Assembly (NCBI RefSeq): GCF_016744175.1
Contig: NZ_JADGEV010000004.1
Location: 1-64,000 of the forward strand
DNA: 64,000 nucleotides
Direction of reading: 5' to 3'
DNA from: Neptunomonas sp.
GTDB lineage: Bacteria > Pseudomonadota > Gammaproteobacteria > Pseudomonadales > Balneatricaceae
Shown here: one piece after another, positions 53,752 to 63,628 of the stretch
Position numbering within the stretch: position 1 is the first letter of the stretch
Layout: each line of letters begins with the position of its first letter
Translations under genes and position numbers: made by a program
The notes under the pieces: model-generated
Databases searched by the model: none
What the model was told of the DNA's origin: nothing
Seen by the model: the letters and a program-made list of their open reading frames with translations, nothing else

Positions 53752-54740
53752 AGAGTATCCCTCCCATGGGGTGCGTTTAGGTCAAATTCTGGTCCAACAG
53801 GAATGATGCCTGTCGGATTAATCATTTTGTGGCTGGTGAAGTAGTGCTGTTTGATATGGTCAAAGTTGACGGTTTCTGCAATGCCATTTATTTGATAAAT
53901 ATCTCTTACGTATCCAGAGAGTGCTGGGTAGTCGGCAATGCGCTTACGGTCGCATTTAAAATGGCTGACATAGACAGGATCAAATCGTATGAGCGTTGTA
54001 AATAAACGTATGTCTGCTTCTGTTAGCTGGTTGCCTAATAAATATCGTTGTGTGCTAAGACGCTCCTCTAAATCATCAAGAGCCGCAAATAACAGGGTTA
54101 CTGCTTTATCGTATGCGTGTTGGCTTGTGGCAAATCCGGCCCGATAAACGCCGTTGTTAACGGTGTCATATATCCAGCTGTTTAGCTGATCAATTTCAGG
54201 GCGAAGGGCTGAAGGGTAATAGTCTGTCTGTGTTGCGCCCAAGTCATTAAAAGCACTGTTGAACATACGTATTATTTCTGATGACTCATTATTAACGATA
54301 CGCTGCTGTTGCTTATCCCAGAGAACAGGGACCGTTACTCGGCCGCTATAATTAGGTTGCTCATGGGTATAAAGCTGATAAAGATAATCAGATGAGAGTT
54401 GTGAGTCTCCTATTGTTGTCGATGTGTCATTAGAAAAGGTCCAGCCGTTGTGTTGCATTAACGGATGAACAATGTCGACGCTAATGATATTTTCTAATCC
54501 TTTTAATGCACGCATAATTAATGTGCGGTGTGCCCAAGGACATGCCAAAGAAACATACAAATGATAACGTCCTGCTTCTGCTATAAAAGGAGCGTCCGCA
54601 TTTGCATTATCTGTATTTGTTCCCTGGTTTTGCTTGGTAATCCAATCTCGGAACTGCGACTCATGGCGAATAAACTCACCATCATTCGTTTTAGTGTCAT
54701 ACCATTGATCGTGCCATTCACCATTAATTAACAGTCCCAT
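53748..54740 (-). CDS. yqjG: glutathionyl-hydroquinone reductase (Xi-class GST)
   Basis: 330 aa. Active site Cys in SLACPWAHRTLIMRALKGL and Xi-class landmarks GRVTVPVLWDKQQQRIVNNESSEI and RLTEADIRLFTTLIRFDPVYVSHFKC. Reduces glutathionyl-hydroquinones with GSH. Overlaps pirin by 4 bases, 40 bases after azoR. Confidence 0.93.
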   Translation of the reverse strand: MGLLINGEWHDQWYDTKTNDGEFIRHESQFRDWITKQNQGTNTDNANADAPFIAEAGRYHLYVSLACPWAHRTLIMRALKGLENIISVDIVHPLMQHNGWTFSNDTSTTIGDSQLSSDYLYQLYTHEQPNYSGRVTVPVLWDKQQQRIVNNESSEIIRMFNSAFNDLGATQTDYYPSALRPEIDQLNSWIYDTVNNGVYRAGFATSQHAYDKAVTLLFAALDDLEERLSTQRYLLGNQLTEADIRLFTTLIRFDPVYVSHFKCDRKRIADYPALSGYVRDIYQINGIAETVNFDHIKQHYFTSHKMINPTGIIPVGPEFDLNAPHGRDTL

Positions 54741-54780
54741 CAGATTACTCCCGGCTACTTCTTGTTAAGTTTTACGCTGT

Positions 54781-55380
54781 TTAATTAACAGCGGCAGTAA
54801 TTTGAGTTTTAGCGGCTGCTAAGGATGTCTCAGCAACGGAGCCCATATTAAGGCCTTCTGCATAGATGGTATCGATACTGCTGAGGCCGATAAAATTAAG
54901 AAATTGCGTCATAAACGGGACCTGAAAATCTATCCCCGAATCACGATACATGCCACCACGCGTTGCAAACAGATAAACAGGTTTATCTTCCAATAAGCCA
55001 ACTGGGCCAGTATCAGTGTATTTAAACGTGATCCCAGCGCGTGCAATGTGATCCAGATAAGCTTTCATCTGCGATGGAATGCCGAAATTGTACATAGGCA
55101 CACCGATGACGATTAAGTCGGCTTCACAGATTTCATTTATCAAAGCATCAGAATGATCGGTTATGACTTGTTGCGCTGTAGTTCTCTCCGCTTCAGGTGT
55201 CATGAAAGCCGTTAGGATAGAGGCATCAAGATGAGAAGTGCTATTGCTAATGACATCACGCACAACCACTTGGCCATCGGTCTGTTTGTTCTGCCATTGT
55301 TCGATAAACTCAGTTGCTAGCAGGTTAGATTTTCCATCGTCACCAAAAAGGCTGCTCTTGATATGTAGTAGTGTTGTCAT
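54781..55380 (-). CDS. azoR: FMN-dependent NADH-azoreductase
   Basis: 199 aa flavodoxin-like quinone/azo reductase. FMN loop VPMYNFGIPSQMKAYLDHIARAGITFKYT and ATRGGMYRDSG, typical of AzoR. First gene of azoR-yqjG-pirin, divergent from a LysR gene with a 117-bp promoter region. The set fits detoxification of quinones. Confidence 0.93.
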   Translation of the reverse strand: MTTLLHIKSSLFGDDGKSNLLATEFIEQWQNKQTDGQVVVRDVISNSTSHLDASILTAFMTPEAERTTAQQVITDHSDALINEICEADLIVIGVPMYNFGIPSQMKAYLDHIARAGITFKYTDTGPVGLLEDKPVYLFATRGGMYRDSGIDFQVPFMTQFLNFIGLSSIDTIYAEGLNMGSVAETSLAAAKTQITAAVN

Positions 55381-55506
55381 CTGGGTGTTCCTATTTATTG
55401 ATATCTGAAAAATGTTTTGTTTGATGGGATTGATTTTATATTCATTAAAAAGATTATAAACGGGTATAATTAGTGCATTATTATCTGAAAATTAGATGTG
55501 AATAGA

Positions 55507-56418
55507 ATGAATACACTCGTTACCTTAGAGCAGTGGCAAGCGTTAGTGGCCGTCGTAGATAGTGGTGGTTATGCGTCGGCAGCGGAGTCCATGGATAAAA
55601 GCCAGTCATCAATCAGTTACGCTATTCAGAAGCTTGAAACTAGTTTGAGCATTCAAGCATTTAAGATAGAAGGGCGTAAAGCGGTATTAACGCCCGCCGG
55701 AAGAACGTTATATAGGCGTGCCAAAGTGCTGCTAGAAGAAGCACAGCAAATGGAGTCTATGGCTCAGCAGTTTTCATCGGGCATAGAGGCTGAAATAAAA
55801 ATAGTAGTTGATACCTTATTTCCTGAGTGGGTTTTGCTGGACGCAATACAAGACTTCGTGAGTGATCATCCGATGACAAGGATTGAGCTAAAAGAAACGG
55901 TCTTAAGCGGGGCTGACGAGGCTTTAATTAATAAAGAAGCGGATATTGTTATTTGTGGCTATGTGCCTCCAGGCTTTTTAGGAGACCCGCTAATGCAAGT
56001 GACCTTTCGTGCAGTTGCAGCTCCCAACCATCCTTTACATCAGTTAAACCGCACTTTAGATTATCAGGATTTGCGCTTGCATAGGCAGCTAGTTGTAAAG
56101 GATTCAGGTAGTCGTGGAACCGATTCTGGTTGGTTGGGGGCGCAACAACGCTTGACGCTCAGCCATATAGGTACTTCTATACGCAGTGCTGTGATGGGGT
56201 TGGGTTATGCTTGGTTTCCTGCTTTAAAAATCAAAAGTGAGTTAGATAGTGGGCAATTAAAGGCATTGCCTTTAGCTTCAGGTTCAGAGCGCTTGATTGA
56301 ACTCTACCTTATATATCGTGAAGGTAGTTATGCTGGGCCTGCTACTATGCAACTGGGTAGTTTGATTAATAAAAAAGTAAAAAAAGCATATGCATCTCCA
56401 AACTCGTCTATACATTAA
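55507..56418 (+). CDS. LysR-type regulator of the azoR operon
   Basis: 303 aa from ATG 55507 (MNTLVTLEQWQALVAVVD); the GTG at 55498 is possible. HTH ASAAESMDKSQSSISYAIQKLE followed by effector domain with KDSGSRGTDSGWLG. Related to the LysR at 41190. Likely senses quinones or other electrophiles. Confidence 0.88.
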   Translation: MNTLVTLEQWQALVAVVDSGGYASAAESMDKSQSSISYAIQKLETSLSIQAFKIEGRKAVLTPAGRTLYRRAKVLLEEAQQMESMAQQFSSGIEAEIKIVVDTLFPEWVLLDAIQDFVSDHPMTRIELKETVLSGADEALINKEADIVICGYVPPGFLGDPLMQVTFRAVAAPNHPLHQLNRTLDYQDLRLHRQLVVKDSGSRGTDSGWLGAQQRLTLSHIGTSIRSAVMGLGYAWFPALKIKSELDSGQLKALPLASGSERLIELYLIYREGSYAGPATMQLGSLINKKVKKAYASPNSSIH

Positions 56419-56426
56419 GGTTTGAT

Positions 56427-56990
56427 ATGTCGTCAGTACGTGAAAAATGGAATCGTCGTTATGCTGAAAAAACCGGAGCACTAGCATCTGTACCTGCAGC
56501 AATAACACAAGGGTGGCAGCAGCTAAAACCTGGTTCAGTATTGGATTTGGCGTCAGGTGATGGAGGTTCTTCTTTATTTCTGGCGCGGCAGGGCTTTGCA
56601 GTTACCGCTGTAGATATCGCTGAGGAGGGACTAAAACGGTTAGCACTTAGTGCGAAAGAGCATCAGTTATCGATTCGCACGTTGCAATGTGATCTGGATG
56701 ATGTGCGGGCATTAAAACAAATAGGCCGGTATGATAACATCGTAATTAACCGTTTTAGACCGTCCGCGATGTTGTTTTCTTGCTTGCCTGACTTACTTAC
56801 CCTTCAAGGTAAGTTAATGCTCAATAGTTTTAATATGCAACAGCATCAAGAAAAAGGTTTTTCAGAGCGATTTTGTTTAGTACCAGGTGAATATCTTGAA
56901 GTGACATCCAATTTTCGTGTTGAATATTACCGTTCACTAGAGCGCGGTGGTGATTTTATGGATGAGTATTTATTCATACGTGTGGATTAG
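56427..56990 (+). CDS. class I SAM-dependent methyltransferase
   Basis: 187 aa. Motif I VLDLASGDGGSSLFLARQG, motif II region VTAVDIAEEGLKRL and CDLDDV. The later NRFRPSAMLFSCLPDLL fits small-molecule methyltransferases (tellurite-resistance TehB-like). Begins 8 bases after the LysR stop, so co-transcribed. Confidence 0.85.
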   Translation: MSSVREKWNRRYAEKTGALASVPAAITQGWQQLKPGSVLDLASGDGGSSLFLARQGFAVTAVDIAEEGLKRLALSAKEHQLSIRTLQCDLDDVRALKQIGRYDNIVINRFRPSAMLFSCLPDLLTLQGKLMLNSFNMQQHQEKGFSERFCLVPGEYLEVTSNFRVEYYRSLERGGDFMDEYLFIRVD

Positions 56991-57138
56991 TGCCCTAGGT
57001 GTGCTTCTTGTATCAAATAAGTGAAATTACTTGTCGCAAAGCAGTACTTATAAATCAGCGTAAAATCCTTAAATCTGCTATTATGTGCGCCATTTTGGTC
57101 ATCTTTACTTTGAAACAGACCACGCACAGGACAACACA

Positions 57139-58521
57139 TTGAGCTCTTTAGATTTTTCGACCCTAAAATTAAAACCTGCACTACTTCAAAACTTGGATTC
57201 CATTGGTTATACATCAATGACACCCATACAAGAGCAAAGCTTGCCGCATATTTTGGTAGGCAAGGATGTTATTGCTCAGGGGAAAACAGGTTCAGGTAAA
57301 ACCGCTGCTTTTGTTTTAGGGATGCTAGAAAAGCTAAATGTGAAGCGCTTTAGAATTCAGGCGTTGGTGCTTTGCCCTACACGTGAGTTAGCTGATCAAG
57401 TGGCTAAAGAAGTGCGCACACTGGCGCGTACTATCCATAATATCAAAGTGCTCACACTGTGTGGTGGTACTCCTTTAGGCCCGCAGATCGGTTCGCTAGA
57501 GCATGGCGCACATATTATTGTGGGCACACCCGGGCGTATTGAAGACCATATCAATCGTAAAACACTTAATCTTGAGCATGTCGAAACACTGGTACTGGAT
57601 GAAGCTGACCGCATGCTTGATATGGGATTTCAAGATGCGCTGGATGCTGTTATTGATCAGATTCCTTTGGATCGCCAGACTTTATTGTTTAGTGCAACAT
57701 TCCCGAAAAAAATTGAATCGATTGCCAAGCGTATTATGACAGAACCTGAAATGGTTCAAGTAACATCTACTCATGATGACTCAAGTATTCAGCAGCATCT
57801 TTTTAAGGTAAAAGACGATGCTGAGCGTATGGTTGCTTTGCGGTTGCTCTTGTTGAAAAACCGTCCTGAATCGACTGTAGTATTTTGTAATACGCGTATT
57901 GAGACACAGGAAGTTGCAAATGAGCTCTGTAATTACGGGTTCAGCGCTGTTGCGCTTCATGGTGATTTAGAGCAGCGAGATCGTGACCAAACACTCGTTC
58001 GATTTTCCAACAAAAGTGTTTCGATATTGGTTGCCACAGATGTTGCATCACGAGGCTTGGATATTGAAGCACTTGATGCTGTTATTAATTACCAAATCGC
58101 GCGTGATATAGAGGTCTATGTCCACAGGATCGGCCGTACTGGCCGTGCTGGCCGTAAGGGCTTAGCCTGTACGTTATTTAGTGATAACGAAACCCACAGG
58201 GTTGCGCGTTTAGAAGATTACATAGGTCAGCGCATTACAGTTGAGTCTTTACCTGCAGATAGTGCATTGGATAAACCTGTCTTTAAACCAGAAATGTCGA
58301 CCATACAGATTGATGGTGGTAAAAAGCAAAAAATTAGAGCGGGCGATATTCTTGGTGCGCTTACCGGTGAAAATGGTATTGATGGCAAGCAAGTTGGTAA
58401 AATCCAGATTATGGATAATAAATCTTATGTTGCGGTGAAGCAGGATATTGCTAAAGCGGCACTGAAAAAGATCAGTGAAGGAAAAATGAAGGGTCGCTCA
58501 TACCGCGCTAGACGCCTCTAA
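57139..58521 (+). CDS. dbpA: ATP-dependent RNA helicase DbpA
   Basis: 460 aa from TTG 57139 (MSSLDFSTLKLKPALLQNL), with agga 7 bases upstream; the ORF-track start at 57085 gives an atypical extension. Q motif, AQGKTGSGKTAAF, PTRELADQV, DEADRMLDMGF, SATF, and C-terminal HGDLEQRDRDQTLVRF and HRIGRTGRAG. The C-terminal RNA-binding domain (QIDGGKKQKIRAGDILGALTGENGI) is DbpA-specific and targets 23S rRNA during 50S assembly. Confidence 0.95.
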   Translation: MSSLDFSTLKLKPALLQNLDSIGYTSMTPIQEQSLPHILVGKDVIAQGKTGSGKTAAFVLGMLEKLNVKRFRIQALVLCPTRELADQVAKEVRTLARTIHNIKVLTLCGGTPLGPQIGSLEHGAHIIVGTPGRIEDHINRKTLNLEHVETLVLDEADRMLDMGFQDALDAVIDQIPLDRQTLLFSATFPKKIESIAKRIMTEPEMVQVTSTHDDSSIQQHLFKVKDDAERMVALRLLLLKNRPESTVVFCNTRIETQEVANELCNYGFSAVALHGDLEQRDRDQTLVRFSNKSVSILVATDVASRGLDIEALDAVINYQIARDIEVYVHRIGRTGRAGRKGLACTLFSDNETHRVARLEDYIGQRITVESLPADSALDKPVFKPEMSTIQIDGGKKQKIRAGDILGALTGENGIDGKQVGKIQIMDNKSYVAVKQDIAKAALKKISEGKMKGRSYRARRL

Positions 58522-58719
58522 GTGCAGTGAGCCTGCAGCCTAACTGCAGAAAGCTAATGAACTAAAGTTAATTTTCTTTATCTAATGCGAACAGCAAATT
58601 GAGAGTAGTCGAGCATAATTACCCTTAATCTGCAGTACATATCTAACAGATAATTCTGATAGCTTTGCTAAAAAGTTGTTAATGTTAGCGATGTTGAATG
58701 TTTGTAAATAAAGGAAATT

Positions 58720-59925
58720 ATGCCGAATTATCCAGATTTATCGACGCATGGTTCATCTTTATCTAGTTTTTTTAAATTAGAATCAGCAGGTGGCATCACC
58801 TTGATGCTAGCTGCTGTATTCGCCATGATATTAGCTAACAGCCCCTACCAAAACTATTACGATCTTTTAAAATCGACCCCTGTTGAAGTTCGAGTCGGCA
58901 CTTTGCATATAGCAAAACCATTACTCTTATGGATTAATGATGGCCTAATGGCCATTTTCTTTTTTCTGGTTGGGCTAGAGCTCAAGCGCGAGTTGATTGA
59001 GGGCGAACTAGCAGATAAGCGCAATATCATATTGCCAGGCATTGGTGCGATTGGAGGGATGGCCGCTCCTGCCCTTATTTATACTTTTTTTAATCTTGGC
59101 GATACAACTGCTATGAAAGGCTGGGCTATTCCCGCAGCAACAGATATCGCGTTTGCACTCGGTATTTTAATGTTACTGGGTTCTCGGGTACCGATTAGCA
59201 TTAAAATGTTCCTTACGTCATTAGCAATTTTTGATGATATGGGGGCCATTCTAATCATTGCTGTTTTTTATACTGAAAATATTTCAGTCACAGCGCTATT
59301 GATCGTCGCTGCGTGTTTGCCGTTATTAGTTGTTTTTAACAAGAAGGGTGTTGAATCCAAAACTGCTTATATCTTGATTGGTATCATTATGTGGGTAGCC
59401 ATGCTGAAATCAGGAATTCACGCGACGCTAGCTGGCGTTATTGTTGCAATGTTTGTTCCTATGAAATCCCGCCCTGATAGTGACTATTCACCCTTAAAAA
59501 GTATGGAGCATGATTTACACTTTGCCGTCGCTTTTTTTATCTTACCTATCTTTGCATTTGCTAATGCAGGTATCAGTTTTACTGCTATCGGTTTGGCGCA
59601 AGTATTACACTCTGTTTCGCTTGGGATAGCGTTGGGTTTATTTCTCGGCAAACAGGTGGGTGTATTCGGGCTTTGTTGGTTAGCTATCCGGCTTAACTGG
59701 ACACGTTTACCCAATGGTATGTCGTGGGGTGGTTTGTATGGAACCGCCGCTCTTTGTGGTGTCGGTTTTACAATGAGCCTGTTTATCGGTTCACTCGCAT
59801 TTGATGAAACAATAATGAATCAGTTGTTTGATCAACGTATAGGCACCCTTCTCGGATCTATTGTTTCGGGTATTCTTGGTTTTACAGTTCTTCACCACTA
59901 TCTGCCAGTAAAGAATAACGCATAA
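58720..59925 (+). CDS. nhaA: Na+/H+ antiporter NhaA
   Basis: 401 aa, about 12 TM segments. Signature FFLVGLELKRELIEGEL, PAATDIAFALGILMLLGSRVP and the paired Asp in LAIFDDMGAILIIAVFY. Full length. Its role is sodium export in exchange for protons at alkaline pH, as suits a marine cell. Confidence 0.95.
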   Translation: MPNYPDLSTHGSSLSSFFKLESAGGITLMLAAVFAMILANSPYQNYYDLLKSTPVEVRVGTLHIAKPLLLWINDGLMAIFFFLVGLELKRELIEGELADKRNIILPGIGAIGGMAAPALIYTFFNLGDTTAMKGWAIPAATDIAFALGILMLLGSRVPISIKMFLTSLAIFDDMGAILIIAVFYTENISVTALLIVAACLPLLVVFNKKGVESKTAYILIGIIMWVAMLKSGIHATLAGVIVAMFVPMKSRPDSDYSPLKSMEHDLHFAVAFFILPIFAFANAGISFTAIGLAQVLHSVSLGIALGLFLGKQVGVFGLCWLAIRLNWTRLPNGMSWGGLYGTAALCGVGFTMSLFIGSLAFDETIMNQLFDQRIGTLLGSIVSGILGFTVLHHYLPVKNNA

Positions 59926-60083
59926 TTTTAATAAATTTTATGTAGATTTACATGAGACTCATATCGATAGAGTGGGCATGTTTACGTTTACAGTAATAAA
60001 AATTCATCATTTGCATCCAAAAGCATCCTTTCTTTCGTTTCTATATTAAAGACATACATTTTTATAAACGAAGGAGCTAAAAA

Positions 60084-60512
60084 ATGAATAAACAAAAAGT
60101 TGCTGGCGCGATAGTTATATCAATGAGCTTGTTGAATGTAGGATGTGTTAACGCTTATCAAAGTAGTTACGAAAACGAAGGATACTCTTCTTCTAAAGTA
60201 GGTGTTGTTACACAGCAAACAGTTGCTGGCAGTATACTGGCAAATACAAAAGGAATGACTTTGTATACCTTTGATAAAGATGTTCAGGGTATTTCAAAAT
60301 GCTACGGACCGTGTGAGCAAAAATGGCCACCTTTGCAAAGTAAGACTGAGGTTAATGAAATGGGTTTCTCAACGGTATTGCGCAAGGACGGGTCATTACA
60401 CGTACGTTATAAAAACCAGCCTCTTTATCTTTGGGTTGGCGATAAGAAACCAGGAGATACTACCGGCGATGGTATAAAAGGTGTTTGGCATATTGTGCCT
60501 GCAGTACAGTAG
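60084..60512 (+). CDS. lipoprotein with secreted-repeat (PF03640-like) domain
   Basis: 142 aa, lipobox SLLNVGC. The repeat pattern MTLYTFDKDVQGISKCYGPCEQKWPPL and LHVRYKNQPLYLWVGDKKPGDTTGDGIKGVWH is the COG4315-type domain. Two Cys (KCYGPC) are likely paired. The sigma factor gene begins 55 bases later, so this is the first gene of a lipoprotein-sigma-anti-sigma operon. Confidence 0.9.
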   Translation: MNKQKVAGAIVISMSLLNVGCVNAYQSSYENEGYSSSKVGVVTQQTVAGSILANTKGMTLYTFDKDVQGISKCYGPCEQKWPPLQSKTEVNEMGFSTVLRKDGSLHVRYKNQPLYLWVGDKKPGDTTGDGIKGVWHIVPAVQ

Positions 60513-60566
60513 TTTTAAAGGCGAGTGAGATTCATCATTCGCCATTTCTAATGAAAAGGGAACAAT

Positions 60567-61097
60567 GTGAGCTGGAATCACGAAGTAGATATTCTGATGG
60601 CTCAGGTGAAACTAAAACACTCACCCGCTTTTAAAAAGTTGTATGAGCAGACTAGCGGTAAGCTGTATGGGTTACTCATTAAAATGTTGGGTGATAAAGA
60701 GTTAGCGGCTGATGTGCTCCAAGATGCCTATGCTAAAATTTGGCAGAATGCAGCTCAGCATGATTCATCTATGGGGGAGGCGTGGCCTTGGTTATGCCAA
60801 GTAACAAGAAATACCGCGCTAGATAAGCTTAGGCAAGTGAAGCGCTATCCGCTCAGTCTTGAAGATGTCGAGTGGGTAGAAGAAATTCATGAGAGTAACC
60901 ATCTTTGGCAAGATAGTTATGATATGCGCCGTTGTTTAGGGAAGCTGAAACGAGAACCTCGCCAAGCGATTATATTCTCTTATCTTTATGGATTAACACA
61001 TAAAGAGTTATCAGAACAACTGAAACAGCCGTTAGGAACATTAAAATCATGGATTAGGCGCGGTATGAAGGAGCTTGAAGCATGTCTGGGTGCATGA
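60567..61097 (+). CDS. ECF-type RNA polymerase sigma factor
   Basis: 176 aa. Sigma2 region DKELAADVLQDAYAKIWQNAAQ and sigma4 HTH RQAIIFSYLYGLTHKELSEQLKQPLGTLKSWIRRGMKEL, as in the SigK/RskA-linked ECF group. GTG start at 60567. Its stop overlaps the anti-sigma start (ATGA). Confidence 0.92.
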   Translation: MSWNHEVDILMAQVKLKHSPAFKKLYEQTSGKLYGLLIKMLGDKELAADVLQDAYAKIWQNAAQHDSSMGEAWPWLCQVTRNTALDKLRQVKRYPLSLEDVEWVEEIHESNHLWQDSYDMRRCLGKLKREPRQAIIFSYLYGLTHKELSEQLKQPLGTLKSWIRRGMKELEACLGA

Positions 61098-61813
61098 GAT
61101 ATAAGTGTAAAAATATTCAAACTCATCTTGCTCAGCAGTATGCATTGGGGCATTTATCTCATCGTGTTAAAACACGAGTAGAGATGTTAATTAAGCATGA
61201 TAAAGAGTTTGAAAAAGTCATGTATGAATGGCAAAAACATCTATCTGCGTTAATGCAGTCTGTGACTGATGAAAAACCACCAGAACATGTTTGGAAGGCG
61301 TTAGAGAGACAAATAGGGCAGGTTACTGCACCTTCACATTGGTTTGCAATAATATGGCGTACTGTCGGAGCAGTATCTTTTGTCATGCTCTGTGCTGTTA
61401 GTTTACTGCTATGGCAGCAGTTGCAAATGCCTCAAGTATCACATCAGAGCTCGCCGAGCTATTTAGCTGTTATGAGTGCGCCTGAGCAGCCTAAAGTGAT
61501 AGTCTTTGTATTATCGGCTTATCAGGGCAAAAAGGCAGGTCAGTCTGTTTTGAAGCTACAGTGGGAGAAGGCAAACCCTGTGCAGGATCAAACCACGTTT
61601 AACCAAGATGAGCTAACGCTGTGGGCTATTGAGCGAGATACAGGAAAGAGGGTTGAAGTAGGGCGTTTATCATCACTAACGTCAGATAATGCATTAACAA
61701 AAGATGCATGGTTGAAAATAAAAAATAGTGCAGAGTTAGAAGTTAGCTTAGGCAAAAAAATTGTATATCGAGGGCCATGTTTGCAATTGTCTGAGTGGGG
61801 AAAAGCTAGTTAA
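61094..61813 (+). CDS. anti-sigma factor (RskA-like)
   Basis: 239 aa from ATG 61094 (ATGA overlap); ATG 61082 is an alternative. N-terminal cytoplasmic helices (HLAQQYALGHLSHRVKTRVEML), TM near residues 82-105 (WRTVGAVSFVMLCAVSLLLW), C-terminal periplasmic domain. Binds the upstream ECF factor. The periplasmic lipoprotein is a natural client or target. Confidence 0.88.
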   Translation: MRYKCKNIQTHLAQQYALGHLSHRVKTRVEMLIKHDKEFEKVMYEWQKHLSALMQSVTDEKPPEHVWKALERQIGQVTAPSHWFAIIWRTVGAVSFVMLCAVSLLLWQQLQMPQVSHQSSPSYLAVMSAPEQPKVIVFVLSAYQGKKAGQSVLKLQWEKANPVQDQTTFNQDELTLWAIERDTGKRVEVGRLSSLTSDNALTKDAWLKIKNSAELEVSLGKKIVYRGPCLQLSEWGKAS

Positions 61814-61855
61814 TACAACAGCTAAAGCAAGTTAGTTAATAAAAAATATAATCAA

Positions 61856-61900
61856 AAAAGGGAATGAACCATTGCTCATTCCCTTTCTCAGTTTTTTTAC
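61856..61900. terminator. bidirectional intrinsic terminator
   Basis: aaagggaatga/tcattcccttt with T-tracts on the right (gttttttt) and A-rich sequence on the left, between convergent genes. Confidence 0.85.
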
Positions 61901-63537
61901 GCTACTTCATCAACAGCACGTTGGCGGAGTAAGAATCGCTGTAATTTTCCACTGGGTGTTTTTGGAAGATCTTCTATAAATTCAATCTCTCGTGGGAAGG
62001 AATGAGTCGATAAACGCTTACGAACAAACTGTTGTAACTCTTCGATTAGAGCAGGGCCTGCTTCATATTCAGACCGGATCACAACATAAGCTTTTACAAT
62101 GCTGCCTCTTTTTTCGTCGGGCTTACCAACAACCGCACTTTCAGTAACAGCAGGGTGTTCTAGTAGCGTACTCTCCACGTCGGCAGGTCCTATTCGATAT
62201 CCTGCAGATGCGATAATATCGTCATCACGACCGGTGTAGGAATGAGACCCATCACCATTACTGATAACGATATCCCCAGTTAGATAGTATTTTCCTTTGA
62301 AGGGATTCTTTTCTTCCCACGTATATCCTTGAAAGAAAAACTGTGGCGATTGTTCAACATCTATCGCAAGTTCACCGGTTTGCCCTGCAGCTACTTCATT
62401 TAGGTCAGAATCTAAAGCAACTAAGCGATATCCTGGTAGAGGGTAGCCCATGCATGCAGTACGATACTCATGTGTAACTGCATGAAAATTTGCAGCAACC
62501 ATTCCCGTTTCAGTTTGGCCATATTGGTCACATACAGGGCAATTGAATATCTCATCCATCCAAGAAACCACTTCAGGGTTTAAAGGCTCTCCGGCACTGC
62601 TAGCCGCTCTAAGATTGATATCGTATTCAGCACGCAATTCTGTGTTTGCCATTAATAAGCGATAGGCTGTTGGGGCGGCTGCTAAGTTTGTGATTTTATA
62701 ATTTTGTAAAAACTCAAACGTATTCTCAGCAGTGAATCCTTGCTCATTAAAGTGAGTTGTACATCCAAGTAATAGTGGCCCTACAACTGCGTAATACAGT
62801 CCATAAGCCCAACCTGGATCAGCAACATTCCAATATCTGTCTTCAGGAAGTACTTCAATAGCGTAGCTCATGTAGTTCCAAAAAGAGATCAGTGCTTTAG
62901 CGGGCACGGTAACACCTTTAGATTTACCGGTTGTTCCTGAGGTAAACATCTGAAGGAATGGTTCTTCTTTGGTAATTAGAACCGGTTCAAAGCTACCTGA
63001 TTGCGCTTCTTGTGCGTCGCTAAATAATGCGTCAGCATCTGAAGCATATTGGCTGCCAGCCTCTGCTACTATTAGTGTTTTAGGAAGAATACTAACGTCC
63101 GTTAATTTCGGCCATTGGTCAGTATTGGTCACTATCAGTTTAGTGTCAGCTTTAGTCAAACGGTATTCAATAGCGCCAGAACCAAATGCGGTAAATAATG
63201 GTTGGTAAACACCGCCGGCTCTTAATGTACCTAGTACCGTGATCAGTAGTTCTGGTGTGCGTGGTAACAAGCAAGCGACACGGTCACCTTTACCGATGCC
63301 TTGAGACTGAAGGTAGTTAGCAAACTGTGCAGATCGAAGTTTTAACTCTTTGAAACTAAGCTCTCCACGTGATCCGTCTGCTCGCTCATAACGTAACGCT
63401 ATTTTATCGGTGTCAGCATAACGGTCACAAATCTCAACACAAACGTTAATACCCGTCTCTAAACTTCCAGAAAATTGATCATCAATCTTGGCGGCAGAAA
63501 ATTGTGAGATCAATTCGTCATAATTAATTTTTTGCAT
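61897..63537 (-). CDS. AMP-dependent acyl-CoA synthetase
   Basis: 546 aa. P-loop LQMFTSGTTGKSKGVTVP, WNVADPGWAYGLYYAVVGPLLLG, YGQTETGM and the C-terminal lysine loop PKTPSGKLQRFLLRQ. It resembles AcsM-like medium-chain and short-chain synthetases; chain length not deducible. Downstream of an SDR gene by 91 bases, probably one operon for acid catabolism. Confidence 0.9.
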   Translation of the reverse strand: MQKINYDELISQFSAAKIDDQFSGSLETGINVCVEICDRYADTDKIALRYERADGSRGELSFKELKLRSAQFANYLQSQGIGKGDRVACLLPRTPELLITVLGTLRAGGVYQPLFTAFGSGAIEYRLTKADTKLIVTNTDQWPKLTDVSILPKTLIVAEAGSQYASDADALFSDAQEAQSGSFEPVLITKEEPFLQMFTSGTTGKSKGVTVPAKALISFWNYMSYAIEVLPEDRYWNVADPGWAYGLYYAVVGPLLLGCTTHFNEQGFTAENTFEFLQNYKITNLAAAPTAYRLLMANTELRAEYDINLRAASSAGEPLNPEVVSWMDEIFNCPVCDQYGQTETGMVAANFHAVTHEYRTACMGYPLPGYRLVALDSDLNEVAAGQTGELAIDVEQSPQFFFQGYTWEEKNPFKGKYYLTGDIVISNGDGSHSYTGRDDDIIASAGYRIGPADVESTLLEHPAVTESAVVGKPDEKRGSIVKAYVVIRSEYEAGPALIEELQQFVRKRLSTHSFPREIEFIEDLPKTPSGKLQRFLLRQRAVDEVA

Positions 63538-63628
63538 TACTACACCTCGTCTCAGTAATTATATTTTTATATTCATGCGTATTTGAACGCAGACCTTTCC
63601 TGGCCTAGAGGTACTTAATTGTGCTTAG

